NCBI GenBank assembly: GCA_037478835.1
Contig: JBBFLV010000005.1
Location: forward strand, 152,287 to 216,286
DNA length: 64,000 nt
Direction of reading: 5' to 3'
From: 630D-37 sp037478835
Lineage (GTDB): Bacteria; Chloroflexota; Anaerolineae; Anaerolineales; Villigracilaceae
Within the stretch, counting starts at the first letter, position 1. Each line of letters starts with the position of its first letter. A model generated the notes under the pieces. That model did not search any database, was not told where the DNA came from, and saw nothing but the letters and a program-made list of their open reading frames with translations. Positions 34,483 to 42,457 of this stretch are shown piece after piece. The position numbers and the translations under genes are program-made.

Positions 34483-34953
34483 ATGATCGAACTCAATATC
34501 CCCGGCCGTGGTCAGATTCGGCTGGAACACCTGGTGAGCGATGTGAACGGCACGCTGGCCGTAGATGGTGAGCTGCCGGAAGGGCTGGTCAAGCGCCTGA
34601 GCGCGTTGCGCGATCGGCTTACCGTTCACCTGCTGACTGCGGATACCCACGGGCGCCAGGCGGTGATCGATCGGCAGCTGAACCTGACGGCGGTGCGCCT
34701 GCAGCCGGGGGCAGAGGTCGAGCAAAAAGCGGAATATGTCCGTCGTTTGGGGGCTGAAAAAGTGGTGGCCATCGGTCAGGGCGCCAACGATGCCGGCATG
34801 CTCAAAGAAGCGGCGATCGGGATCTGCATTCTCTCCACGGAAGGGACGGCTGTTTCGGCGCTTCTGGCGGCAGATATTGTGGTACGCGATATCTTTGAAG
34901 CCTTGGATTTGCTCGAAAAGCCTTTGCGCCTGGTGGCCAGCTTGCGAAAATGA
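34483..34953 (+). CDS. HAD-superfamily protein (soluble P-type-ATPase-like)
   Basis: 156 residues. HLVSDVNGTLAVDG gives the DxxGT HAD nucleophile motif, with LLTADTHGR as motif II and KVVAIGQGANDAGMLKEAAI as the DD/ND metal motif. It lacks a cap, which fits the small HAD group likened to the phosphorylation domain of P-type ATPases (COG4087). The second motif residue of the usual DxD is Asn, so hydrolase activity could be weak or changed. It follows the TPR stop directly with GGAGG inside that gene, and overlaps the next gene (ATGA). Confidence 0.82.
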   Translation: MIELNIPGRGQIRLEHLVSDVNGTLAVDGELPEGLVKRLSALRDRLTVHLLTADTHGRQAVIDRQLNLTAVRLQPGAEVEQKAEYVRRLGAEKVVAIGQGANDAGMLKEAAIGICILSTEGTAVSALLAADIVVRDIFEALDLLEKPLRLVASLRK

Positions 34954-36245
34954 GCGAAACGCTTCCCCCCTCCGGTTTGCCCCCTTCCCGCGCCCGGCGA
35001 CGTCGGGCGCGTCGGATGCTTTTGCCATCCGATCCGCAGGGGCGGGAAGCAGTCTTACTGACCCTTTCACGGCGCGCCTATCCGACCGTTGAGTTCTTTT
35101 TGCTCTCTTTCCTGTCCGGGGCGATCCTGACGGCCGGCTATCTGCTGGATTCGCCTCTCCTGCTGGTTTTCGGAGCTCTCAGCGCTCCGGTAATGCTCCC
35201 CTGGCTGGGGTTGATCCTGGCCGGCGCGCGCGGCGCATTTGGCTTTTGGGTGCAAATGGCGGCGGCTTTGCTCCTTTCTGCGGCCCTGGCCTTCGTAAGC
35301 GGCCTGATCGCCGGTGGGTTGTTGCGCGTGTTGCCACCGCGCACGCTCACGCAGGCTTATTTCCATGCCCGCCTGTGGCCAGTGGATTTCGTCATCCTGG
35401 CGCTCGGTGTGATCATTCTCGTCCTCTCGTTCGTCCGCTCGGATGAGAAACCCTACCTTCCGAGTGCCTTGCTGGCCTATACGTTCTACCTGCCGATCGT
35501 GGCAGCCGCTATCGGCCTGGGCGGTGGGATCGAGGCGTTCTGGCCGCATGGCTTGTTCGTGGCCCTGGTGCGTCTGGCCTGGGCTTCGCTCCTGGGGACG
35601 TTGCTCTTTTACCTTCTGCGCTTTCGCCCTGCCTCGCTGATGGGAGTGCTTTTCAGCGGCGGATTGCTCTTCGGCTGGCTATCCATTCTGGCCTGGGCCG
35701 GTGGAGCATGGCCGAAGGAGCGTTCTATCCCGGCACAGGCCTCGCTTCCTACTCCATCCCCCCAAGTCACTCTTTCACCGACGCCTATAGCCGCAGTTAC
35801 CCCGACGCCATTGAGGGCGATTTCCCCCACTCCTTCGCCGTTGCCCTCGCCGAGCCCGGCTCCCTCTGCCACGTCCATCCCGCTCACCCCCACCGAGCCA
35901 CTCCCTTCTGAAACCCCTACCGTGACGATCACGGCTGTGCCGACCCCGATCTACGCGCGGGTGAATTCACCCCGTGGTGGTGGCGCTTACCTGCGTGCGG
36001 AGCCCTCGTTTAACGCTCGCGTGCTGATCTCGTTGAGCAACGGCGCCGTGGTGGAAGTTTTTCCACAAGATGCGCGATTGGTCGGAAATGATACCTGGTT
36101 GCGGGTCGTGGCCATCGTAGGCGGTCGGCGATTCGAAGGCTGGATGCTGAGCACGGTGATCCAGATGCCCACGCCCATGCCCACTTGGTGGCTCACCCCG
36201 TCGCCATCTGCGACTTTGACTCTCACGATTACCCTAACTCCCTGA
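34950..36245 (+). CDS. DUF389-like membrane protein with extracytoplasmic SH3b domain
   Basis: 431 residues. A basic N-terminus, then about six hydrophobic helices (50-260) with FLSGAILTAGYLLDSPLLLV and FGALSAPVMLPWLGLILAGA resembling the DUF389 membrane family. A Pro/Thr/Ser-rich linker (about 265-325) leads to a bacterial SH3 domain (GGGAYLRAEPSFNARVLISL to FEGWMLSTVI), which may bind wall or surface polymer. The sequence ends in more Pro/Thr. The combination is unusual. Confidence 0.72.
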   Translation: MSETLPPSGLPPSRARRRRARRMLLPSDPQGREAVLLTLSRRAYPTVEFFLLSFLSGAILTAGYLLDSPLLLVFGALSAPVMLPWLGLILAGARGAFGFWVQMAAALLLSAALAFVSGLIAGGLLRVLPPRTLTQAYFHARLWPVDFVILALGVIILVLSFVRSDEKPYLPSALLAYTFYLPIVAAAIGLGGGIEAFWPHGLFVALVRLAWASLLGTLLFYLLRFRPASLMGVLFSGGLLFGWLSILAWAGGAWPKERSIPAQASLPTPSPQVTLSPTPIAAVTPTPLRAISPTPSPLPSPSPAPSATSIPLTPTEPLPSETPTVTITAVPTPIYARVNSPRGGGAYLRAEPSFNARVLISLSNGAVVEVFPQDARLVGNDTWLRVVAIVGGRRFEGWMLSTVIQMPTPMPTWWLTPSPSATLTLTITLTP

Positions 36246-36264
36246 ACACAAGAGGTTATTGCCT

Positions 36265-37719
36265 ATGCCTATCCATTTCGGTACTGATGGCTGGAGAGCC
36301 GTAATCTCCGATACGTTTACGTTTGATAATCTCCGCATTGTTTCCCAAGCGATCGCCGATGCGCTGGCTTCCGAACACTGGGAAAAGAGCAATAACGGCG
36401 AGGTGGTAGATAGCCGCCGAGTGGTGGTCGGGTTTGATACCCGTTTCCTTTCCGATCGCTATGCGGCGGAAGTGGCACGGGTGCTGGCGGCGAACGGTTA
36501 TACCGTGCTGCTGGCGCAATCCGATGCACCGACCCCGGCCATCTCGTATGCCGTGCGTCACCAACGCGCCATCGCCGGGGTGATGATCACCGCTTCCCAC
36601 AATGCCCCGCGTTACAACGGCGTCAAGCTCAAGGCGGCCTTTGGCGGATCGGCGCTGCCGGAGCAATGTCGCCGGGTGGAGGTCTATATCAACGATAACG
36701 AGCAGCGCGCCCGAGGTCCGAACCTGATGGACTTTGAAAAGGCGCGGCAAATGGGGCTGATCCAGCGCTTCAACCCGCTACCGGCCTATTTCGAGCATCT
36801 GCGCACCCTGATCCGCACCGATATTATCGCCGAGCGCCCGCAACGCTTCGTGGTGGATTCGATGTACGGCTCCGGGCGCGGCGTGATCAAGGCCTTCTTG
36901 CAAGGCAGCGGTTGTGAGATCAGCGAGATCCGCTCGGAGATGAACCCCGGCTTCGGCGGCATCCATCCCGAACCGATCGCGCGCTACCTGGGTGCGCTGG
37001 CCTCGGCGGTGAGCTCCGGCATGGGTGATTTCGGCCTGGCCACGGATGGCGATGCCGATCGCATTGGGGCGATGGACGAGCGCGGGCAATTTGTCGATCC
37101 GCACAAGATCATCTCGCTGGCGCTGAAATACCTGGTAGAGGTGCGCGGCCTGAGCGGAGCGGTGGTGCGCACCGTTTCCACGACGCGCATGTTGGATCGG
37201 CTGGCAAAGCGTTATGGGCTTCCGCTCTATGAGACGCCGGTCGGGTTCAATCACATTGCCGATTACATGCTCCAACAAGATGTGTTGATCGGCGGGGAGG
37301 AATCCGGTGGCATCTCCTTCAAAGGCCATATTCCGGAGGGCGATGGGCCGATCATGGGGCTGTTGCTGGTGGAAATGCTGGCCTATTGGGGCAAACCGTT
37401 GGGGAAATTGGTGGAGGAGTTGCTCGCCGAGGTGGGACCGGCCTTCTACGAGCGGGTGGACCTGCGCCTGGCGCGCCCGGTAGCCAAAACCGAAATGACG
37501 CGCCGCTTGCGCGCCCAGGCCCCGGCGAGGCTGGATGGCGCCCGCGTGGTAGAAGTGAGCGAGCTGGATGGGATCAAATACATCCTAGAAGATGACTCCT
37601 GGTTGCTGATCCGTCCCTCCGGCACGGAGCCGGTGCTGCGCGTCTATGCCGAGGGGCGCAGCATGGACCGGGTGCGGAAGCTGCTGGAATACGGCCAGCA
37701 GGTAGCCGAACAGGCTTAA
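36265..37719 (+). CDS. Phosphoglucomutase/phosphomannomutase family protein
   Basis: 484 residues, alpha-D-phosphohexomutase family. It has FGTDGWRAVISDTF, the phosphoserine loop TASHNAPRYNG, the metal loop ATDGDADRIGAMD, the sugar loop GGEESGG and the phosphate loop RPSGTEPVLRVYAEG. It interconverts hexose 1- and 6-phosphates. Start is the ATG at 36265 (AGAGG upstream), not the TTG two codons earlier. It converges on a GNAT gene only 2 nt away. The substrate, glucose versus mannose, cannot be told. Confidence 0.93.
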   Translation: MPIHFGTDGWRAVISDTFTFDNLRIVSQAIADALASEHWEKSNNGEVVDSRRVVVGFDTRFLSDRYAAEVARVLAANGYTVLLAQSDAPTPAISYAVRHQRAIAGVMITASHNAPRYNGVKLKAAFGGSALPEQCRRVEVYINDNEQRARGPNLMDFEKARQMGLIQRFNPLPAYFEHLRTLIRTDIIAERPQRFVVDSMYGSGRGVIKAFLQGSGCEISEIRSEMNPGFGGIHPEPIARYLGALASAVSSGMGDFGLATDGDADRIGAMDERGQFVDPHKIISLALKYLVEVRGLSGAVVRTVSTTRMLDRLAKRYGLPLYETPVGFNHIADYMLQQDVLIGGEESGGISFKGHIPEGDGPIMGLLLVEMLAYWGKPLGKLVEELLAEVGPAFYERVDLRLARPVAKTEMTRRLRAQAPARLDGARVVEVSELDGIKYILEDDSWLLIRPSGTEPVLRVYAEGRSMDRVRKLLEYGQQVAEQA

Positions 37720-37721
37720 AG

Positions 37722-38600
37722 TTAGCCTTCCAACAGGCTCTCGCCGTAGCTCAAGACGTAAAAGCTGCGCCGGCCGGCTTCGGGTTCAAAAAGGAAATCG
37801 GTGACCAGATAGCCGGCCGCAAACGCACTTTCAAAAAGTTCGCGGGTGAAAAAGCGCCAGTCCCGCGCCAGCGGGAGGTCCTCGGCTTTGAGGGCGTTGA
37901 AATCGCTCGGAATCTCGACCAATAGCAAACGTTCTTGGAAGGAGGGCACCGAGGTAGGAGGATGCAGGTGCCCTCTTTCATCTTCCGTCGGCTCGTAAAG
38001 GGGCCGCAGGCCGGCCTGGAGAAAATGTTCCAAGCGCAGGCGCGGACGCGCCGATCGGCTCAAACGTCGCTCGACGCGTGGCGTGCGGATCCACCAGTCC
38101 ACCTGGAAACGATCGGATGGCAGACCGATGTTGAGCGCATCGCGCATTTCGCCGTATTCCGAACGGCGATAGGTGTTACAAACCGCGCCGAGCTTGGCAA
38201 TGTTCAGATACGCGTTGCGGCTGAGCAGCGGGTCATAAGTCCAGGTAATGTGGGTCAATCCCTGGTGGCGGACCATTTGCCACTGAGCACGTTTCAGGGC
38301 GAATCCCAGGCCGCTCTCGCGATAGTCGGGATGGACGCCCAGCATATGCGAACAGTGCTTGGGCGCCGGTCCATCCGGGAGCATATCCAGCCCCGGAAAG
38401 CCGAAGACGAAACCGATCAACTTCGGCTTGCCCTCCTCTTCCACATATGCGCCGATCACCAACCCTCCGTTATGGGCGGCGGTGATCAGCAAATGTGCCG
38501 GCACCACGTCGGTCTCGCTTCCCGGCCAGACCAGGCGCTGCAACTCTTCTACTTCGTGCATCTCCTCAGGCGTTTCCAGAACTCGAAGGCTCCACTTCAT
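37722..38600 (-). CDS. GNAT-family acetyltransferase (COG3375-like)
   Basis: 292 residues. The acyl-CoA site region is HMLGVHPDYRESGLGFALKR, with RNAYLNIAKLGAVCNTYRRS and TWTYDPLL typical of COG3375 predicted acetyltransferases. The C-terminal half has no domain I recognise. I start it at the ATG at 38600. A longer reading runs through the GTAG-hairpin cluster. Substrate unknown. Confidence 0.85.
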   Translation of the reverse strand: MKWSLRVLETPEEMHEVEELQRLVWPGSETDVVPAHLLITAAHNGGLVIGAYVEEEGKPKLIGFVFGFPGLDMLPDGPAPKHCSHMLGVHPDYRESGLGFALKRAQWQMVRHQGLTHITWTYDPLLSRNAYLNIAKLGAVCNTYRRSEYGEMRDALNIGLPSDRFQVDWWIRTPRVERRLSRSARPRLRLEHFLQAGLRPLYEPTEDERGHLHPPTSVPSFQERLLLVEIPSDFNALKAEDLPLARDWRFFTRELFESAFAAGYLVTDFLFEPEAGRRSFYVLSYGESLLEG

Positions 38601-38611
38601 AGCTGCTCTCT

Positions 38612-38636
38612 GTAGAACAAACGCTTGCGTTTTTGG
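38612..38636 (+). repeat. REP-like element, degenerate copy
   Basis: GTAG then AACAAACGCTTGCGTTTTT. First of three tandem copies in the same orientation, upstream of the GNAT gene. Confidence 0.6.
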
Positions 38637-38642
38637 TCTATT

Positions 38643-38667
38643 GTAGAACAAACACTTATGTTTGTCC
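38643..38667 (+). repeat. REP-like element
   Basis: GTAG then AACAAACACTTATGTTTGTCC, a hairpin whose arms carry compensating changes relative to the next copy (ACAAACA / TGTTTGT). Confidence 0.65.
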
Positions 38668-38669
38668 AT

Positions 38670-38697
38670 GTAGGGCAAACGCTGGCGTTTGCCCTAC
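38670..38697 (+). repeat. REP-like element, perfect 13-bp hairpin
   Basis: GTAGGGCAAACGC, loop TG, GCGTTTGCCCTAC. This copy has GTAG on both strands. Confidence 0.8.
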
Positions 38698-38784
38698 GCT
38701 TATCGATCGACGTGGTAAACTTATACGCGCGTCAGAGAAACACTCTGGCGATGCACAAACACTTTTCATAAAGGAGAAATACCC

Positions 38785-39906
38785 ATGACCGATCCCACCT
38801 TTCCCTCTCCGGAGGAGGGCGAAAAGCCTCCCAGTCCGCGTCCGAGGAAGTGGCCCTGGCGCGTAGCCGTGCTGGCGAATATCAAAGATGAGAGCAAGCC
38901 GCGCCCGCCGGGTGTCCCGCCGGATGCATATGCCGATTACGATCACATCGAGACCATCCAGGCCATTCAGGCGGCCATCGAAAGCGAAGGTCATGAGACG
39001 CGCTTCATCCTGGCCGATCGTGAGTTGCCTTTCGCTCTGCGGGAGTATAACCCCGATATCTGTTTCAACATTGCCGAAGGTCTAGGCGGAGATGCGCGCG
39101 AAGCGCAGGTGCCGGCGTTGCTCGAACTGATGGGCATCCCCTATACCGGCTCGCGCGTGCTGACCAACGCCATTGCCCTGGACAAGACGCTCACCAAACG
39201 CATCTGGCGCGATCGAAGGTTGCCGGTCGCTCCGTTTCAGGAATTCACGACAGGGGATGAGCCGTTGCGTCCGGAGCTGAAATTCCCGCTTTTCGTCAAG
39301 CCGGCGCGCGAAGGCACGGGGATGGGCGTAGATGCCGATGCCATAGTCCATAACGAAGAAGAACTCCGCCGCCGTGTGCGCTACGTGATCCAAACCTACA
39401 AACAGCCGGCGCTGGTGGAAACCTTCCTCCCCGGACGTGAATTCACCGTAGGACAGATCGGCCGCCCGGATGCAAAACGCTATTCCCGTCATCCGGAATG
39501 GTACGATGCCGATGGGTTCCATCGCTTCCCGATCCTGGAGCTGAACACGGCCACTTCTGCCACCCCCGGCATTTACAGTCATGCCGCCAAAGCTACCCCC
39601 CTCGGCGAGCCGGGAGCGCCGGAATACATCTGCCCGGCGGATGTGGAGCCGGAATTGGCACGTAAGCTCCACCACCTGGCGCTGCGCGCCCACCTGGTGA
39701 TCGGTGCGTTGGACATCTCGCGCGTCGATATTCGCCTGGATGCCGAAGGTCAGCCGCGGCTTTTAGAGATCAATCCCCTGCCCGGCCTGACGCCCGGTTA
39801 CAGCGATCTCTGCCTGATGGCCGCGGCCGAAGGCATTGAATATCGCGACCTGATCTTAGAAATCCTGCACCTCGGCGCTTCGCGCTGGGGATTGCTCGAA
39901 GCCTAA
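38785..39906 (+). CDS. D-alanine-D-alanine ligase-like ATP-grasp protein
   Basis: 373 residues. After a Pro-rich N-terminal tail, the sequence shows the Ddl-type fold: YNPDICFNIAEGLGGDAREA, LLELMGIPYTGSRVLTNAIA, DKTLTKRIW, FVKPAREGTGMGVD, and at the C-terminus SRVDIRLDAEGQPRLLEINP followed by LPGLTPG. It could make D-Ala-D-Ala or another dipeptide. The usual GxxGED of Ddl is absent as such, so substrate is open. AAAGGAG precedes the ATG, and TAAACT at 38716-38721 is a candidate -10. Confidence 0.85.
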   Translation: MTDPTFPSPEEGEKPPSPRPRKWPWRVAVLANIKDESKPRPPGVPPDAYADYDHIETIQAIQAAIESEGHETRFILADRELPFALREYNPDICFNIAEGLGGDAREAQVPALLELMGIPYTGSRVLTNAIALDKTLTKRIWRDRRLPVAPFQEFTTGDEPLRPELKFPLFVKPAREGTGMGVDADAIVHNEEELRRRVRYVIQTYKQPALVETFLPGREFTVGQIGRPDAKRYSRHPEWYDADGFHRFPILELNTATSATPGIYSHAAKATPLGEPGAPEYICPADVEPELARKLHHLALRAHLVIGALDISRVDIRLDAEGQPRLLEINPLPGLTPGYSDLCLMAAAEGIEYRDLILEILHLGASRWGLLEA

Positions 39907-39934
39907 ACCCAAAACCGCTGCACGAGGTCCTTTC

Positions 39935-41419
39935 ATGAATCGTCCTGCCCGTACCCGCTTTGCCCCCTCTCCCACTGGTCGTATGCACTTGGGTGGGGCG
40001 CGCACGGCACTCTATGACTACCTGCTGGCGCGCCAGACCGGTGGACAGTTTATCCTGCGAATCGAAGATACCGATACCCGCCGCACCGTTCCCGGTTCCG
40101 AACAGGAGCTGATCGAAGGCCTGCGCTGGCTGGGGTTGGAATATGACGAAGGCCCGGATATCGGCGGCCCCTACGGTCCCTATCGTCAATCCGAGCGGCG
40201 GGAGATTTATCATCACCACGCTTGGGAGCTGGTTGAAAAAGGGGCCGCTTATCCCTGTTTTTGCTCGCCGGAGCGCCTAGAGCGTGTGCGCAAGGAACGG
40301 CAGGCGCAAAAGTTGAATACCGGCTACGATGGCCTTTGCCGCAACCTGGACCCGGATGAAGCCCGCCGACGCGCGCGCCAGGGTGAATCTCATGTCATTC
40401 GCTTCAAAGCGCCGCGCGAGGGAGAAACCACCGCAGTGGACCTGCTGCGTGGCCCGATCACCACACCGAACTATATGATCGATGATTACGTCCTGCTCAA
40501 ATCGGATGGCCTGCCTACCTATCACCTGGCGGCCATGGTGGACGATCATCTGATGGGCATTACCCACGTCATCCGTGGATCGGAATGGCTCTCCACGTTT
40601 CCCCTGCATGTGTTGATTGTGCGTGCCTTCGGTTGGGAAGAGCCGATCTGGGTACACCTTTCGGTCTTTCTGAAGCCCTCCGGCAAGGGCAAAATGAGCA
40701 AGCGCGATGCTTCGATTGCCATGGATAGCGGTTACTCCATCTATATCGGCGATCTGAAGCAACTGGGCTACGTGCCGGAAGGCGTGCTGAACTGGATCGC
40801 GCTGATGGGCTGGGGCGTGGAAGGGGACGATGTGATGACCCTGGAGGAGATGATCGCCCGTTTCGACCTCAAGCATCTCAACCCGGCGCCGGCGGCGATC
40901 AACTTCACCAAGCTCGACCACTTCAGCGGCGTGCACATTCGTCGTCTACCGGAAACCGAGCTGGCAAGGCGGCTGAAGCCCTATCTCCCGGCCGCCGAAG
41001 AAGAGCAATTGCTGCGCATCGTCCCGCTGATCCGCGAACGGCTGGTGACCCTGGACGAAGCACCGCAATGGGTGGATTTCCTCTTCCAGGAGGAAGTGCA
41101 ACCGAATCCTGCCGAGCTGATCGGCAAAAATATGACCGTCGAACAATCCAAACAGGTCTTGCGCCGCGCGCTGGAAATCCTGGAATCCTTCCCCGTGCTG
41201 GAAGCCAAGACCATCGAGCCTCCGCTGCGTGTCCTGGTGGAAGAGCTGGGGCTGAGCGCCGGGCAGGTTTTCGGCGTGCTGCGGGTGGCGGTGACCGGGA
41301 AAACGGTCAGCCCGCCATTGTTGGAGAGCATGGAGGTGCTGGGACGCGAGAAGAGTCTGCAGCGCCTGCGGCATGCTTTGCAACTTCTCGAAGCCTATTC
41401 TCCTGCGGAGGCGGCATGA
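39935..41419 (+). CDS. gltX: Glutamyl-tRNA synthetase
   Basis: 494 residues. Class I synthetase: RFAPSPTGRMHLGGARTALY (HIGH-type), RIEDTDTRRTVPGSEQ, the CFC in PCFCSPERLE, and SGKGKMSKRDASIAMD (KMSKS-type). C-terminal helical anticodon-binding domain follows. It may charge tRNA-Glu only or also tRNA-Gln. It heads a run of five genes with 4-nt overlaps or short gaps up to hemW. Confidence 0.96.
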   Translation: MNRPARTRFAPSPTGRMHLGGARTALYDYLLARQTGGQFILRIEDTDTRRTVPGSEQELIEGLRWLGLEYDEGPDIGGPYGPYRQSERREIYHHHAWELVEKGAAYPCFCSPERLERVRKERQAQKLNTGYDGLCRNLDPDEARRRARQGESHVIRFKAPREGETTAVDLLRGPITTPNYMIDDYVLLKSDGLPTYHLAAMVDDHLMGITHVIRGSEWLSTFPLHVLIVRAFGWEEPIWVHLSVFLKPSGKGKMSKRDASIAMDSGYSIYIGDLKQLGYVPEGVLNWIALMGWGVEGDDVMTLEEMIARFDLKHLNPAPAAINFTKLDHFSGVHIRRLPETELARRLKPYLPAAEEEQLLRIVPLIRERLVTLDEAPQWVDFLFQEEVQPNPAELIGKNMTVEQSKQVLRRALEILESFPVLEAKTIEPPLRVLVEELGLSAGQVFGVLRVAVTGKTVSPPLLESMEVLGREKSLQRLRHALQLLEAYSPAEAA

Positions 41420-42456
41420 AATTCCTGATCGCCGGCCTGGGCTCGATCGGGCGGCGTCACCTGCGCAATTTGCTGGCGCTGGGCGAGCGTGAGATCGTGC
41501 TCTTGCGCTCCGGACGTTCCACCTTGCCCTCGGAGGAACTGGCGGCCTTCCCTGTGGAGACCGAGATCGAGAGCGCTTTGCGGCGCCACCGCCCACAGGC
41601 GGTGATCGTCGCTACGCCCACGGCGCTCCATTTGCCGATCGCCCGGCCGGCGGTCGAGGCCGGTTGTCATCTTTTGTTGGAAAAGCCCGTTTCGCACGAT
41701 CTGGAGGGCCTGGATACATTGCGGGAAGCGGCGCAGCGTTCCGGCAGTCGCATCCTGGTCGGCTTCCAGTTCCGTTTTCATCCCACGATCCAGAAAGCAC
41801 GTGCCTTGTTACAGCAGGGAGCGCTGGGGCAGGTTTTCACCTTTCATCTGCATTGGGGGGAATATCTGCCGCAATGGCATCCGTGGGAGGATTACCGTCA
41901 GAGTTACGCCGCGCGTCGCGATTTGGGCGGCGGTGTGATCCGCACCCTCACCCACCCATTGGATTATTTACGTTTCCTGCTGGGCGAGGTCGAAGCACTT
42001 TGGGCCTTTCGGGCCCACCTTTCGCCCCTTGAATTGGACGTGGAGGATATGGCCGAGATCGGCCTGCGCTTGGAAAACGGCGCGTTCGGCAGCCTGCACC
42101 TGAACTACGTCCAGCGTCCACCGAGCCATCGTTGGGAGATCGTCGGCAGCCAGGGCACGCTGCGTTGGGATAATGCCGATGGGAGCCTGACCTTTTACCG
42201 GGTTTCCATGCCCTTCGGCGAGTGGTCGCAATCTCCGCCCGTGCCGCAGGTGGAAACCTTCGCGCCCCCGCCGGATTTTGAGCGCAATCATCTCTTCCTG
42301 GCCGAAATGCGTCACTTTCTGGAGATCGTGCGCGGGGACGCAGAGCCGATCTGCACCCTGGAGGATGGCATCCGTGCGTTGGAGTTGGCGTTGGCCGCCC
42401 ACCGTTCGGCGGAGCAGGAAAAGATGATCCACCTTTCGAGCCGTTCACAGGCCTGA
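41416..42456 (+). CDS. Gfo/Idh/MocA-family oxidoreductase
   Basis: 346 residues. Rossmann start MKFLIAGLGSIGRRHLRNLL, then VIVATPTALHLPIA and the catalytic-lysine motif LLEKPVSHDLEG, followed by VGFQFRFHP and RDLGGGVIRTLTHPLDYLRF. It is an NAD(P)-dependent dehydrogenase or isomerase acting on a sugar-like substrate. Start is the ATG at 41416, overlapping the gltX stop; longer readings lie inside gltX. No sugar pathway genes are nearby. Confidence 0.92.
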   Translation: MKFLIAGLGSIGRRHLRNLLALGEREIVLLRSGRSTLPSEELAAFPVETEIESALRRHRPQAVIVATPTALHLPIARPAVEAGCHLLLEKPVSHDLEGLDTLREAAQRSGSRILVGFQFRFHPTIQKARALLQQGALGQVFTFHLHWGEYLPQWHPWEDYRQSYAARRDLGGGVIRTLTHPLDYLRFLLGEVEALWAFRAHLSPLELDVEDMAEIGLRLENGAFGSLHLNYVQRPPSHRWEIVGSQGTLRWDNADGSLTFYRVSMPFGEWSQSPPVPQVETFAPPPDFERNHLFLAEMRHFLEIVRGDAEPICTLEDGIRALELALAAHRSAEQEKMIHLSSRSQA

Positions 42457-42457
42457 T

